Shown here piece by piece: positions 24,238 to 33,572 of a stretch of 64,000 nucleotides of DNA. The position numbers were made by a program, and so were the translations under genes. Below the pieces are notes generated by a model. It was given only the letters and a program-made list of their open reading frames with translations. It ran no database searches and had not been told where the DNA came from. Position 1 is the stretch's first letter, and each line of letters opens with the position of its first letter. Origin of the DNA: Lonepinella sp042485795 (GTDB lineage: Bacteria; Pseudomonadota; Gammaproteobacteria; Enterobacterales; Pasteurellaceae); NCBI RefSeq assembly GCF_042485795.1, contig NZ_CP169368.1, positions 1,054,001 to 1,118,000 of the forward strand, read 5' to 3'.

Positions 24238-26088
24238 ATGGCAGATTTAGATATTAATAAATTGCGTAACATCGCAATTATTGCACACGTTGACCATGGT
24301 AAAACCACCTTAGTTGACAAACTTTTACAACAATCAGGCACCTTAGAAAGTTCTCGCAGCGGTGATGGCGATGAACGTGTAATGGATAGCAACGATCTGG
24401 AAAAAGAACGTGGCATTACCATTTTAGCCAAAAATACCGCAATTAACTGGAATGATTATCGCATTAACATCGTAGATACCCCAGGACACGCCGACTTCGG
24501 AGGCGAAGTAGAGCGAGTGCTTTCTATGGTGGACTCTGTATTATTAGTGGTGGACGCTTTTGATGGTCCGATGCCACAAACCCGTTTCGTGACACAAAAA
24601 GCCTTTGCTCACGGGTTAAAACCGATTGTGGTGATTAACAAAGTTGACCGTCCAGGGGCTAGACCTGACTGGGTAGTGGATCAAGTATTTGATTTATTTG
24701 TGAACCTAGGGGCAACGGACGAACAATTAGATTTTCCAATTATTTACGCATCGGCATTAATGGGTGTAGCAGGCTTAGAACACGAAGAGTTGGCTCCTGA
24801 TATGACCCCATTATTTGAAGCTATCGTAGAACACGTAGCTCCGCCATCTGTACATCTTGATGCACCGTTCCAAATGCAAATTTCCCAATTAGACTATAAC
24901 AGCTATGTGGGGGTTATCGGTATCGGTCGTATTAAACGTGGTTCGGTGAAACCAAACCAAGCGGTGACTGTGATTAATAGCGAAGGTCGTACTCGCCAAG
25001 GGCGTGTGGGTCAGGTATTAGGGCATTTAGGCTTACAACGTTATGAAGAAGATCAAGCTTTTGCTGGCGACATCGTGGCGATTACAGGCTTAGGTGAATT
25101 GAATATCTCAGACACCATTTGCGATATTAATGCAGTAGAAGCCTTGCCTGCATTGAGTGTTGACGAGCCAACCGTCACCATGTTCTTCTGTGTAAACACT
25201 TCTCCGTTCTGTGGTAAAGAGGGCAAATATGTGACTTCTCGCCAAATTTTGGAACGCTTAAATAAAGAGTTGGTGCATAACGTGGCATTGCGTGTGGAAG
25301 AAACCCCTAACCCAGATGAATTCCGTGTTTCTGGTCGTGGCGAATTGCATTTGTCGGTGTTAATCGAAAATATGCGTCGTGAGGGCTATGAATTAGCGGT
25401 ATCTCGTCCAAAAGTTATTTATCGTACTATTGACGGCAAAAAACAAGAGCCATTTGAGCAAGTGACCATTGATATTGAAGAACAACATCAAGGTTCTGTG
25501 ATGGAAGCATTGGGTATTCGCAAAGGCGAAGTAAAAGATATGCAACCTGACGGTAAAGGACGCACTCGTTTAGAATATGTGATCCCAAGCCGTGGTTTAA
25601 TCGGTTTCCGTAACGAATTTATGACCATGACATCAGGTACAGGCTTGCTTTATTCGACATTTAGCCATTATGACGATATTAAACCAGGTGAAATCGGTCA
25701 ACGTAAAAACGGCGTATTGATTTCTAACGCTACAGGTAAAGCCTTGGGTTATGCCTTATTCGGCTTGCAAGAGCGTGGTAAATTAATGATCGATCATGGT
25801 GTGGAAGTGTATGAAGGTCAAATTATCGGTATTCACAGCCGTTCAAATGATTTAACCGTGAATTGTTTACAGGGTAAAAAATTGACTAATATGCGGGCAT
25901 CAGGTAAAGACGATGCTATTGTATTAACTACGCCAGTGAAATTCACCCTTGAACAAGCCATTGAATTCTTGGATGATGATGAATTAGTGGAAGTCACCCC
26001 AACATCAATCCGTATTCGTAAGAAATTACTAACGGAAAATGATCGTAAACGGGCGAATCGTACTACGGTGAGTACGAGTATTCATTAA
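24238..26088 (+). CDS. typA: Ribosome-associated GTPase TypA/BipA
   Basis: A 616-residue translational GTPase that binds the ribosome and aids 50S assembly and stress/cold adaptation. The G-domain motifs are AHVDHGKTT (G1), RGITI (G2), DTPGHADFGG (G3) and NKVDRPGA (G4), followed by EF-G-like domains and the BipA-specific C-terminal domain. I use the ATG at 24238 (MADLDINKLRN), which matches family length; the frame extends 12 codons further upstream. Single gene with its own leader. Confidence 0.96.
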   Translation: MADLDINKLRNIAIIAHVDHGKTTLVDKLLQQSGTLESSRSGDGDERVMDSNDLEKERGITILAKNTAINWNDYRINIVDTPGHADFGGEVERVLSMVDSVLLVVDAFDGPMPQTRFVTQKAFAHGLKPIVVINKVDRPGARPDWVVDQVFDLFVNLGATDEQLDFPIIYASALMGVAGLEHEELAPDMTPLFEAIVEHVAPPSVHLDAPFQMQISQLDYNSYVGVIGIGRIKRGSVKPNQAVTVINSEGRTRQGRVGQVLGHLGLQRYEEDQAFAGDIVAITGLGELNISDTICDINAVEALPALSVDEPTVTMFFCVNTSPFCGKEGKYVTSRQILERLNKELVHNVALRVEETPNPDEFRVSGRGELHLSVLIENMRREGYELAVSRPKVIYRTIDGKKQEPFEQVTIDIEEQHQGSVMEALGIRKGEVKDMQPDGKGRTRLEYVIPSRGLIGFRNEFMTMTSGTGLLYSTFSHYDDIKPGEIGQRKNGVLISNATGKALGYALFGLQERGKLMIDHGVEVYEGQIIGIHSRSNDLTVNCLQGKKLTNMRASGKDDAIVLTTPVKFTLEQAIEFLDDDELVEVTPTSIRIRKKLLTENDRKRANRTTVSTSIH

Positions 26089-26097
26089 TAAAAATTA

Positions 26098-26340
26098 AGC
26101 TATGATCTGACCCCAAAAAGTTAGACGCTTATATCAAGGACTGACGACGATATTGTATTGGACTCAGTCCTTTTAATTTTAGCTGAATACGTTTTTCATT
26201 GTAATAACAAACATATTCATCAATCATTACTTTAATCTCATCAACGTTATTAAAGGATTTTTTGTAAAAACGTTCCGTTTTCATTCGCCCAAAAAACTTT
26301 CCATTGCCGCATTATCCAAGCAATTTCCTTTTAATGGACG
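26098..26340 (-). mobile_element. IS3-family element remnant (3' end of orfB plus terminal repeat)
   Basis: The outer end is an IS3-type terminus, TGATCTGACCCCAAAAAGTT. Read on the minus strand, the body translates to the C-terminal end of an IS3 OrfB integrase: KGNCLDNAAMESFFGRMKTE, then a FNNVDEIKVMIDEYVCYYNE segment and LKGLSPIQYR. CLDNAAMESFF is the DDE glutamate region. Everything upstream of this part is missing, so it cannot transpose by itself. It abuts a fragment of the toxin locus at about 26341. Confidence 0.85.
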
Positions 26341-26425
26341 TACTTTACTCAATGCCACGACGTGAACATTATTGCAATTATTTTTTACCTAAATCTTGCT
26401 GTTTATAAAACATCGCTAAAATCCA
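26341..26425 (-). pseudogene. Short relic of the VasX-like effector gene
   Basis: The minus strand reads NNCNNVHVVALSKV, matching NNCNNVHLVALKDP of the 944-residue effector (about residues 246-259; coding DNA near 32815-32850). The IS3 remnant truncates it on the far side. An uptake signal sequence (complement of CCGCACTT) joins it to the stop codon of the adjacent membrane-protein gene. It marks a third decayed unit of the tandem array. Confidence 0.7.
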
Positions 26426-26431
26426 CCGCAC

Positions 26432-27475
26432 TTAATCAATCCGATTATCCAATCCTTGTTCAGCAAGGCTGTTATTTACTTTAGCTTGTTCTTTTTGCAT
26501 TTCAGTGAACCATGCTGTTTTTTGCTCTTCAGTCATTTCCTGCCAGATTTTTTCTGCATTCTCTAAAGCAATATTGGCTTTTTTACGAGAAAAACAGCAG
26601 GGTAAGGCTAAGAAATTACAGAAAGTTATCATCGGGTAAAAACCAAGGGTGCGATAGTGATTGCCGATATGGTTTAAAAATTCTGGGTTCTCATCATCTA
26701 AAAATGAGCGAATGGCATAAAGAATATCTTTATTATGTCCTTCGTAAGGTGTTGGGTAAACACCAGCAAGTTGTGCCGCACTTAAACCCGAGACGATGTC
26801 CTTAATTTGAATATGCAACGAAAAGTGTTTAAAGCCACCAAAGGCATATAAACCAAATTTATCGTAAATAATCCCCGCTAGTGGATCGCCTTTTTCCGGC
26901 ACATAAGCCACAGGATATTGCTTAAACGCATCTTGCCAATAAATTAAGCGTTTTTTGCGATTAACCCGAATACCGTTTATTCTTGGGAAGAAGATAAAAA
27001 ATAATAATATGGGCGGCCAGATAAAATGGAAATAGGCTCGGATACGATCCCATTTATGGACGTTTATATAATATACTTTTTGTTCTTCATATGTATCTGC
27101 CTTTACATTTGGAAACATTTTTATAAATTCAGGATCTCTATATGTTTCAATATGTTGCTGGTATAAGGGTTTAATTTTTTCATCAGGATTGAAAGCCCAA
27201 ATGAAATCTAATCGGATAGTCCTTATTTCATCTTCAAATGGTTCCTTTCCATGCCCCCAATTAAATAATGTATTGACAATAACAATCCCAACCAAAACAG
27301 CTCGGATAAATCCTCTAATATACCCATCAAAAGTCGAGGCTCGGATTTCGATTTCATCTTTACCGCGTTTACGAATTGAATGTGCTAATGAGTGTTTATT
27401 ACGAAAATTTTTAAATTTATCGATTAAACCCGTTAAACCTAATCTATCGATTAAATCTATTTCTTCTTGTTCCAT
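26432..27475 (-). CDS. Probable T6SS immunity membrane protein, copy C
   Basis: A 347-residue protein, almost identical to copies B and A except between its two membrane segments. An N-terminal cytoplasmic part with RKRGKDEIEIRAS is followed by TM1 (FIRAVLVGIVIVNTLF), a divergent loop of about 65 residues, TM2 (FHFIWPPILLFFIFF), and a conserved domain of about 200 residues with RKKRLIYWQDAF and a third hydrophobic stretch (MITFCNFLALPCCF). I chose the ATG at 27475, preceded by GCAGGAAGAC. The GTG start at 27538 has no ribosome site and overlaps effector relic. Immunity is inferred from position behind a VasX-like toxin; resemblance to the DUF6708 group is possible but unverified. Confidence 0.65.
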   Translation of the reverse strand: MEQEEIDLIDRLGLTGLIDKFKNFRNKHSLAHSIRKRGKDEIEIRASTFDGYIRGFIRAVLVGIVIVNTLFNWGHGKEPFEDEIRTIRLDFIWAFNPDEKIKPLYQQHIETYRDPEFIKMFPNVKADTYEEQKVYYINVHKWDRIRAYFHFIWPPILLFFIFFPRINGIRVNRKKRLIYWQDAFKQYPVAYVPEKGDPLAGIIYDKFGLYAFGGFKHFSLHIQIKDIVSGLSAAQLAGVYPTPYEGHNKDILYAIRSFLDDENPEFLNHIGNHYRTLGFYPMITFCNFLALPCCFSRKKANIALENAEKIWQEMTEEQKTAWFTEMQKEQAKVNNSLAEQGLDNRID

Positions 27476-27485
27476 GTCTTCCTGC

Positions 27486-28079
27486 TTAATTAAATGTAAA
27501 TATTTCTTTTTTAGATGTTTTTTGTGTTTGACTGCCACGAAAATCTTTCATGCTAACTGCCAACTTTAAACTGCGTAAATCATCATAGTTCCGTTGTTCT
27601 GCAATATTCCACTGCTTTGAAGCTAATGTTAACGATGACTGTTTAGGTGTTAATTTAATGACAGCTTCGCCCGTTTTTTTAATTCAATATCAGTATCCAA
27701 TTGTTCTGGGTTAAGATAAAATTCTTTGTTGGATTGAACGTAAGAATTAATCTTGTCGGAGTAAGTTACTTCGATTATCGAGCTTAACTTTAAGGTTTCA
27801 GCGTCTTCCTGTGTGTAAATGCCTGAATATTTCACAATAATGGTGTATTTATCTGGCATACTAATTTCTATTTTCGCACCAATACTTAAGATAACGTTGC
27901 ATTTCAATTTGATAACATTTAACTATCTCTGATGATTTTAGATTTGTATCGTTATAAGTAAAGATACTTGTATCAATTTGCGATAGAAAGTCATCAGCAT
28001 CTAATTTAGCTAAATAATGGTGATAACCCGATAAATCGCGTACTGTGCCGACCCTTTGTAAAACATTGCTAAAATCCAC
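27486..28079 (-). pseudogene. Decayed VasX-like effector fragment between copies C and B
   Basis: Starts with VGTVRDLSGYHHYLAK (effector residues about 258-273) joined directly to DADDFLSQIDTSIFTY (about 762-777), so about 490 codons are deleted. The frame breaks at EMQRYL; the next frame continues as an alternative C-terminal tail (IGAKIEISMPDKYTIIVK, then INSYVQSNKEF). Here the tail has a further frameshift at a T/A run near 27676 (IELKKRAKLSLN stop). It is otherwise nearly identical to the fragment at 29145-29740. Not expected to make a working toxin. Confidence 0.8.
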
Positions 28080-28084
28080 CGCAC

Positions 28085-29134
28085 TTAATCAATCCGATTA
28101 TCCAATCCTTGTTCAGCAAGGCTGTTATTTACTTTAGCTTGTTCGTTTTGCATTTCAGTGAACCATGCTGTTTTTTGTTCTTCCGTCATTTCCTGCCAGA
28201 TTTTTTCTGCATTCTCTAAAGCAATATTGGCTTTTTTGCGAGAAAAACAGCAAGGCAAGGCTAAAAAATTACAAAAGGTTATCATTGGGTAAAAACCAAG
28301 GGTGCGATAGTGATTGCCGATATGGTTTAAAAATTCTGGGTTCTCATCATCTAAAAATGAGCGAATGGCATAAAGAATATCTTTATTATGCCCTTCGTAA
28401 GGTGTTGGGTAAACACCAGCAAGTTGTGCCGCACTTAAACCCGAGACGATGTCCTTAATTTGAATATGCAACGAAAAATGTTTAAAACCACCAAAGGCAT
28501 ATAAACCAAATTTATCGTAAATAATCCCCGCTAGTGGATCGCCTTTTTCCGGCACATAAGCCACAGGATATTGCTTAAACGCATCTTGCCAATAAATTAA
28601 GCGTTTTTTGCGATTAACCCGAATACCGTTTATTCTTGGGAAGAAGATAGAAAATAATAATATTGGTGGCCAAATAAAGTGGAAAATTGTTCGAATAACA
28701 TGCCATTTTGACCATGACTCATCTGTATATAGTTTTCTATATTCTTCGTATGATAGAAGTCTCTCATTAGGATATTTTGCTTTTGTTTCTGGTTTGAGTA
28801 CCCATTCACGATATTCCTCATACATTGGTAAGAGCTCTTTATCTTTATTAAATGTCCATATAAAATCCTCTCTAATAGTTCTAATTTCATCAGAAAAAGG
28901 CTCTTTTCCGTGACTTAAATCAAAGAAAGTACCAACCAAAAAAATGCCAACCAACACGGCTCGGATAAATCCCCGAATATACCCATCAAAAGTCGAGGCT
29001 CGGATTTCGATTTCATCTTTACCGCGTTTACGAATTGAATGTGCTAATGAGTGTTTATTACGAAAATTTTTAAATTTATCGATTAAACCCGTTAAACCTA
29101 ATCTATCGATTAAATCTATTTCTTCTTGTTCCAT
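28085..29134 (-). CDS. Probable T6SS immunity membrane protein, copy B
   Basis: A 349-residue paralogue of copies C and A. The first ~65 residues match copy C almost exactly, and the last ~190 are nearly identical in all three. The loop between TM1 (VLVGIFLVGTFF) and TM2 (FHFIWPPILLFSIFF) differs strongly: it contains KELLPMYEEYREWVLKPETK where copy C has KIKPLYQQHIETYRDPEF. The start ATG at 29134 follows GCAGGAAAAC and lies 8 bp after the stop of the relic's alternative tail. The stop codon overlaps an uptake signal sequence (TAAGTGCGGT). Likely inner-membrane protection against a matching toxin variant. Confidence 0.65.
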   Translation of the reverse strand: MEQEEIDLIDRLGLTGLIDKFKNFRNKHSLAHSIRKRGKDEIEIRASTFDGYIRGFIRAVLVGIFLVGTFFDLSHGKEPFSDEIRTIREDFIWTFNKDKELLPMYEEYREWVLKPETKAKYPNERLLSYEEYRKLYTDESWSKWHVIRTIFHFIWPPILLFSIFFPRINGIRVNRKKRLIYWQDAFKQYPVAYVPEKGDPLAGIIYDKFGLYAFGGFKHFSLHIQIKDIVSGLSAAQLAGVYPTPYEGHNKDILYAIRSFLDDENPEFLNHIGNHYRTLGFYPMITFCNFLALPCCFSRKKANIALENAEKIWQEMTEEQKTAWFTEMQNEQAKVNNSLAEQGLDNRID

Positions 29135-29144
29135 GTTTTCCTGC

Positions 29145-29740
29145 TTAATTAAATGTAAATATTTCTTTTTTAGATGTTTTTTGCGTTTGACTGCCACGAA
29201 AATCTTTCATGCTAACTGCCAACTTTAAACTGCGTAAATCATCATAGTTCCGTTGTTCTGCAATATTCCACTGCTTTGAAGCTAATGTTAACGATGACTG
29301 TTTAGGTGTCAATTTAATGACAGCTTCGCCCGTTTTTTTAAATTCAATATCAGTATCCAATTGTTCTGGGTTAAGATAAAATTCTTTGTTGGATTGAACG
29401 TAAGAATTAATCTTGTCGGAGTAAGTTACTTCGATTATCGAGCTTAACTTTAAGGTGTCAGCGTCTTCCTGTGTGTAAATGCCAGGATATTTCACAATAA
29501 TGGTGTATTTATCTGGCATACTAATTTCTATTTTCGCACCAATACTTAAGATAACGTTGCATTTCAATTTGATAACATTTAACTATCTCTGATGATTTTA
29601 GATTTGTATCGTTATAAGTAAAGATACTTGTATCAATTTGCGATAGAAAGTCATCAGCATCTAATTTAGCTAAATAATGGTGATAACCCGATAAATCGCG
29701 TACTGTGCCGACCCTTTGTAAAACATTGCTAAAATCCACC
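29145..29740 (-). pseudogene. Decayed VasX-like effector fragment between copies B and A
   Basis: Same structure as the 27486-28079 relic: effector residues about 258-273 fused to about 762 onward, then a frameshift at EMQRYL. The second frame is open to 29145 as a divergent C-terminus ending KKEIFTFN. That tail can be aligned with the intact effector's C-terminus: PGIYTQEDA opposite PSITSQEIA, and SYVQSNKEFYLNPEQL opposite SYAQPNEIIFDENKL. So the relic preserves an alternative toxin tip. A single-frame product is not possible. Confidence 0.8.
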
Positions 29741-29744
29741 GCAC

Positions 29745-30728
29745 TTAATCAATCCGATTATCCAATCCTTGTTCAGCAAGGCTGTTATTTACTTTAGCTT
29801 GTTCTTTTTGCATTTCAGTGAACCATGCTGTTTTTTGTTCTTCCGTCATTTCCTGCCAGATTTTTTCTGCATTCTCTAAAGCAATATTGGCTTTTTTGCG
29901 GGAAAAACAGCAAGGCAAGGCTAAAAAATTACAAAAGGTTATCATTGGGTAAAAACCAAGGGTGCGATAGTGATTGCCGATATGGTTTAAAAATTCTGGG
30001 TTTTCGTCTTGTAGGAATGAACGAATGGCATTGAGAATATCTTTATTATGTCCTTCGTAAGGTGTTGGGTAAACACCAGCAAGTTGTGCCGCACTTAAAC
30101 CCGAGACGATGTCCTTAATTTGAATATGCAACGAAAAATGTTTAAAACCACCAAAGGCATATAAACCAAATTTATCGTAAATAATCCCCGTTAGTGGATC
30201 GCCTTTTTCAGGTACATAAGCCACAGGATATTGCTTAAACGCATCTTGCCAATAAATTAAGCGTTTTTTGCGATTAACCCGAATACCGTTTATTCTTGGG
30301 AAGAAGATAAAAAATAATAATATGGGCGGCCAGATAAAATGGAAATAGGCACGGATACGGTTCCATTTAAATACATCAAGGTAATAATTTTTGTATTCTT
30401 CATAAGTGTTTAGTTTAGCATTAGGGTATTTTTTTATAAAATTAGGATCATTATATCTATTAACTTTTTCTTGATATGACGGCATAAGATCTTCATCAGG
30501 ATAAAATGCCCACATAAAATCTAATTGGATAGTTTTTATTTCATCAGAAAAAGGCTCTTTTCCGTGGCTCAAATCAAAAAATGTTCCCATAAAAAATATT
30601 CCAATCAAAACGGCTCGAATAAACCCTCGAATATAACCATCAAATGTCGATGCTCGAATTTCAATCTCATCTTTGCCGCGTTTACGGATTGAATAACTTA
30701 GATTGTAATAAATATCTTCTTTAATCAT
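29745..30728 (-). CDS. Probable T6SS immunity membrane protein, copy A (effector-linked)
   Basis: A 327-residue protein, directly downstream of the intact effector (9-bp gap, ribosome site AAGGAAAG), so probably its cognate immunity protein. It has a shorter, unrelated N-terminus (MIKEDIYYNLSY) before the shared RKRGKDEIEIRAS. TM1 is RAVLIGIFFMGTFF. The following loop is unique (DLMPSYQEKVNRYNDPNF), then TM2 and the conserved C-terminal domain follow. The exported toxin would meet the loop if it faces the periplasm, which fits the two-helix layout but is not proven. Confidence 0.7.
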   Translation of the reverse strand: MIKEDIYYNLSYSIRKRGKDEIEIRASTFDGYIRGFIRAVLIGIFFMGTFFDLSHGKEPFSDEIKTIQLDFMWAFYPDEDLMPSYQEKVNRYNDPNFIKKYPNAKLNTYEEYKNYYLDVFKWNRIRAYFHFIWPPILLFFIFFPRINGIRVNRKKRLIYWQDAFKQYPVAYVPEKGDPLTGIIYDKFGLYAFGGFKHFSLHIQIKDIVSGLSAAQLAGVYPTPYEGHNKDILNAIRSFLQDENPEFLNHIGNHYRTLGFYPMITFCNFLALPCCFSRKKANIALENAEKIWQEMTEEQKTAWFTEMQKEQAKVNNSLAEQGLDNRID

Positions 30729-30737
30729 TTTCTTTCC

Positions 30738-33572
30738 TTATCTAAAATAAAGCGTAGCTTGTTCTTTCGACATAAAACAGGTTGTTGCCCCCTGATAATG
30801 GGGAATAGCTACCCGTATTTTTATACCATAAACATTTTCATCTACTACTTTAGATATTTTATTTCGTTCAAATTCATATCGCTCAAATGTTCCTAGTTGG
30901 GCTTGTGTTACTGGCGTAACAGTCCATGGTGTTGGAAAACATAAAATAGCCTGTCCCAGTTTATTTTCATCAAATATTATTTCATTCGGTTGTGCGTAAG
31001 AATAAAATTCACCATGGGCAATAATGATTATAGGTGCCGCATCGCCTCTTCCGCGTACAGCTCGAATTTGTTGTGCTATTTCTTGACTGGTAATTGAAGG
31101 ATGTTCCACCAATATCTTATGTTTATCTTCTTTACTAACAAGTGATAATTTAATGGGGATCGAAAATTGATAATATCGTTGCATTTCAATTTGATAACAT
31201 TTAACTATCTCTGATGATTTTAGATTTGTATCGTTTTCATAAGTAAAGATACTCATATCAATTTGCGATAGAAAGTCATCAGCATCTACTCTTTTTTGAT
31301 TTTCCCACTGATAAGCATTTACAGCATTACCCCAATAAAATTCACTCTTCCCCCAAAACCCATTCTCAATCCATATCTCCATATCTACTCGTTCAAACGC
31401 CGATGCAATAAGCCCAGCCAGTAATAACAATGCACCAATAGCAGTGCCTACTCGGGCAAGCGTGATTAAACGTAAAATTACTGGTGTAGGGGTTTGAAGT
31501 GATAAATAACCCAAAGCCCCAATTGAGCCTTCAAAAGTAATACCACCCACTCCCTGAAGTAAAGCTCCATACATAGCGGCTTCATCACCTTTATAACTGG
31601 CTTCTTTCCAGTTACCATAAGCAAATAATGCACTTATCCCCGCTAATAAGGTATTCATATTCATGACAACATATTTTAACCGTGCAGCATTACTGCTGAA
31701 TTTCGGGAATTTCTCGCCATTTCTCACACGCTCAAGTATGCTACCTTTAGTGGCATATTCATTAAGTAGCATATTGGCAGCAAGCAAGGTCGGGTCTTGG
31801 GCTAATTTACCAGCTTCTGTTTTCGCATTATTGTTATCCCAAAATGTTGCCAACAACTGACTAAAAAATAGGGTTTTCTTCAACCCCTCAAACGGCATGG
31901 TTTTAAATAATTCATCATAGCTACTACTATTCGGGGGCGAATTTGGGGCAAGGGGGGACTGTTTGCCGTAGATAACTTGCACTAATTCCTGATAGGTTGG
32001 TTCACCTTTTTTTCGGTATGTATCATGTACTGCCATTTTATCAATCACGGTTCTAATAAAAGAATCATACGCACTTAGGTTAAATTCTTCAGCTATAGCA
32101 TTTTCTTTTAACGTGTTAAGTATTGTTTCAGTGTTGCCTAAAATATTTTTTAACGCAGAAATGGCACCATCATCGGTTTGTGCTGTATTGGGAAAAGAAA
32201 AATCTTTTCCTCGCGGACAAAGGGCGGCAATAATTGCATTTCGACCGTAAGAGGATGCATCAAGACCATGTAAAATACTTTGCATAAATAAGCACCAATT
32301 TTCTGTGATATACTGTGGTGTACTTTCCTTAGATGATGTGTTTTTAGTAAGCAATACTGTAGTGAGTGTTTCAAATCGGTTTTTAATCTCCGAACTATTC
32401 AGGTAGTGAGTAAAAATTCTCACCAAATTTTTAAATGGCTTGCCATATAGTGTAGGGATAGTTGCCATTTTATGTACGGAATTAATCCCCTTGATGTCTG
32501 TTTCAAAGGCAAATTCAGCTTTTAATGCGTCAAAAATATCGTTGTTCCCATGTTGAGTTAGATGAGCTTTATGTATATTTAATGACGCATAAATATCGTT
32601 TATCTCTTCTGCTGGAATAACACCAAAGCCTGCTGAACCGCTGGCTAAAACAGCATTATAATCATTTCTTGCTTTAATATATTTTTGCGTAACATAATTA
32701 TGAATTATCTGTGCGGTAGTGATAGCATATTCATATTTTCTCATCACTGTTTGACGCTGTTTAGCTAAATAATGGTGATAACCCGATAAATCACGTACTG
32801 TTCCCACTGGGTCTTTTAATGCCACAAGGTGAACGTTATTACAATTATTTATTTGAGTAATAATTTTTTCATATTCAGGGCGTTTACCAATAAAGATATT
32901 ACGGCGTGCATTATCTTCTTCTTGTGCAACAAATTGTTGTTGGTCATTAAAGTCGGCAACATAGTCTTTGATTTGGTCTTTGGTATCAATTTTTTTTACC
33001 AGTCCTTCTTCTTTATTCAAAAAGAACTTTTGCATCCAATCGTTACGCGTGCTTTCATCATTAGCTAATTTTTCTAATATTTCAGGTGCCAATGCCGTTT
33101 CACTATACATAATGTCAATAACGCTCACACCGGGTGGTAAAGGAATAAATGGTTTTCCTATATTATCGGCAGGGATATGCCAATGAGCGGTAAGATTTCC
33201 GTACGGATAGCGTAAAAAATGATACATCGTTGCACTATAACCATCAGAAATATCTTTAGTCGTATATTGATAAATTAGCCAGTTATACATGTTATTTGCC
33301 CTTGTACTGGCAAATTCCTCTCGTGAAGATGGATTTATATTAAGCATCAAGATGTAAATATAGCCTGTACGTAACTGACGTGTTTCATAATCTCCACCTA
33401 ATTCTGCAAAACTCTTCGGTAACACAGGGAGAGCTGATGATGTGGGAATGTTATCTAAATAGGTTTTGCTTAATGCCAAACGAACGGGGTAAATAATATG
33501 TCCTGGTTGACACATTTTTATCGGCGAAATGCTGCCTGTTGGTCTTTCAATCTTTTGGGTATGACTCATCAT
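30738..33572 (-). CDS. VasX-like T6SS effector
   Basis: A 944-residue protein. The N-terminus (about residues 18-95: CQPGHIIYPVRLALSK, LPVLPKSFAEL, RQLRTGYIYILML) matches the VasX N-terminal pattern of T6SS effectors. A long mostly helical middle is followed by hydrophobic segments at about 640-735 (AGISALFAYG, GALLLLAGLIASAF), consistent with a membrane-active, pore-forming toxin. A C-terminal region of about 180 residues follows. No signal peptide. The start overlaps the DUF4123 adaptor gene by 26 bp, and the immunity gene follows after 9 bp. VasX itself disrupts target inner membranes; function here is by analogy. Confidence 0.75.
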   Translation of the reverse strand: MMSHTQKIERPTGSISPIKMCQPGHIIYPVRLALSKTYLDNIPTSSALPVLPKSFAELGGDYETRQLRTGYIYILMLNINPSSREEFASTRANNMYNWLIYQYTTKDISDGYSATMYHFLRYPYGNLTAHWHIPADNIGKPFIPLPPGVSVIDIMYSETALAPEILEKLANDESTRNDWMQKFFLNKEEGLVKKIDTKDQIKDYVADFNDQQQFVAQEEDNARRNIFIGKRPEYEKIITQINNCNNVHLVALKDPVGTVRDLSGYHHYLAKQRQTVMRKYEYAITTAQIIHNYVTQKYIKARNDYNAVLASGSAGFGVIPAEEINDIYASLNIHKAHLTQHGNNDIFDALKAEFAFETDIKGINSVHKMATIPTLYGKPFKNLVRIFTHYLNSSEIKNRFETLTTVLLTKNTSSKESTPQYITENWCLFMQSILHGLDASSYGRNAIIAALCPRGKDFSFPNTAQTDDGAISALKNILGNTETILNTLKENAIAEEFNLSAYDSFIRTVIDKMAVHDTYRKKGEPTYQELVQVIYGKQSPLAPNSPPNSSSYDELFKTMPFEGLKKTLFFSQLLATFWDNNNAKTEAGKLAQDPTLLAANMLLNEYATKGSILERVRNGEKFPKFSSNAARLKYVVMNMNTLLAGISALFAYGNWKEASYKGDEAAMYGALLQGVGGITFEGSIGALGYLSLQTPTPVILRLITLARVGTAIGALLLLAGLIASAFERVDMEIWIENGFWGKSEFYWGNAVNAYQWENQKRVDADDFLSQIDMSIFTYENDTNLKSSEIVKCYQIEMQRYYQFSIPIKLSLVSKEDKHKILVEHPSITSQEIAQQIRAVRGRGDAAPIIIIAHGEFYSYAQPNEIIFDENKLGQAILCFPTPWTVTPVTQAQLGTFERYEFERNKISKVVDENVYGIKIRVAIPHYQGATTCFMSKEQATLYFR

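Noticed and set aside
28085..29197. GTG start (MAVKRKKHLKKK) for immunity copy B, and the same for copy C at 27538
   Set aside because: It has no ribosome site and overlaps the relic's tail; the ATG 21 codons later has AGGA at a good distance.
27476..29567. Small ORFs of 72, 85 and 140 residues considered as separate toxin genes
   Set aside because: They share sequence with the 944-residue effector, including an internal deletion and frameshifts, so I treat them as relics.
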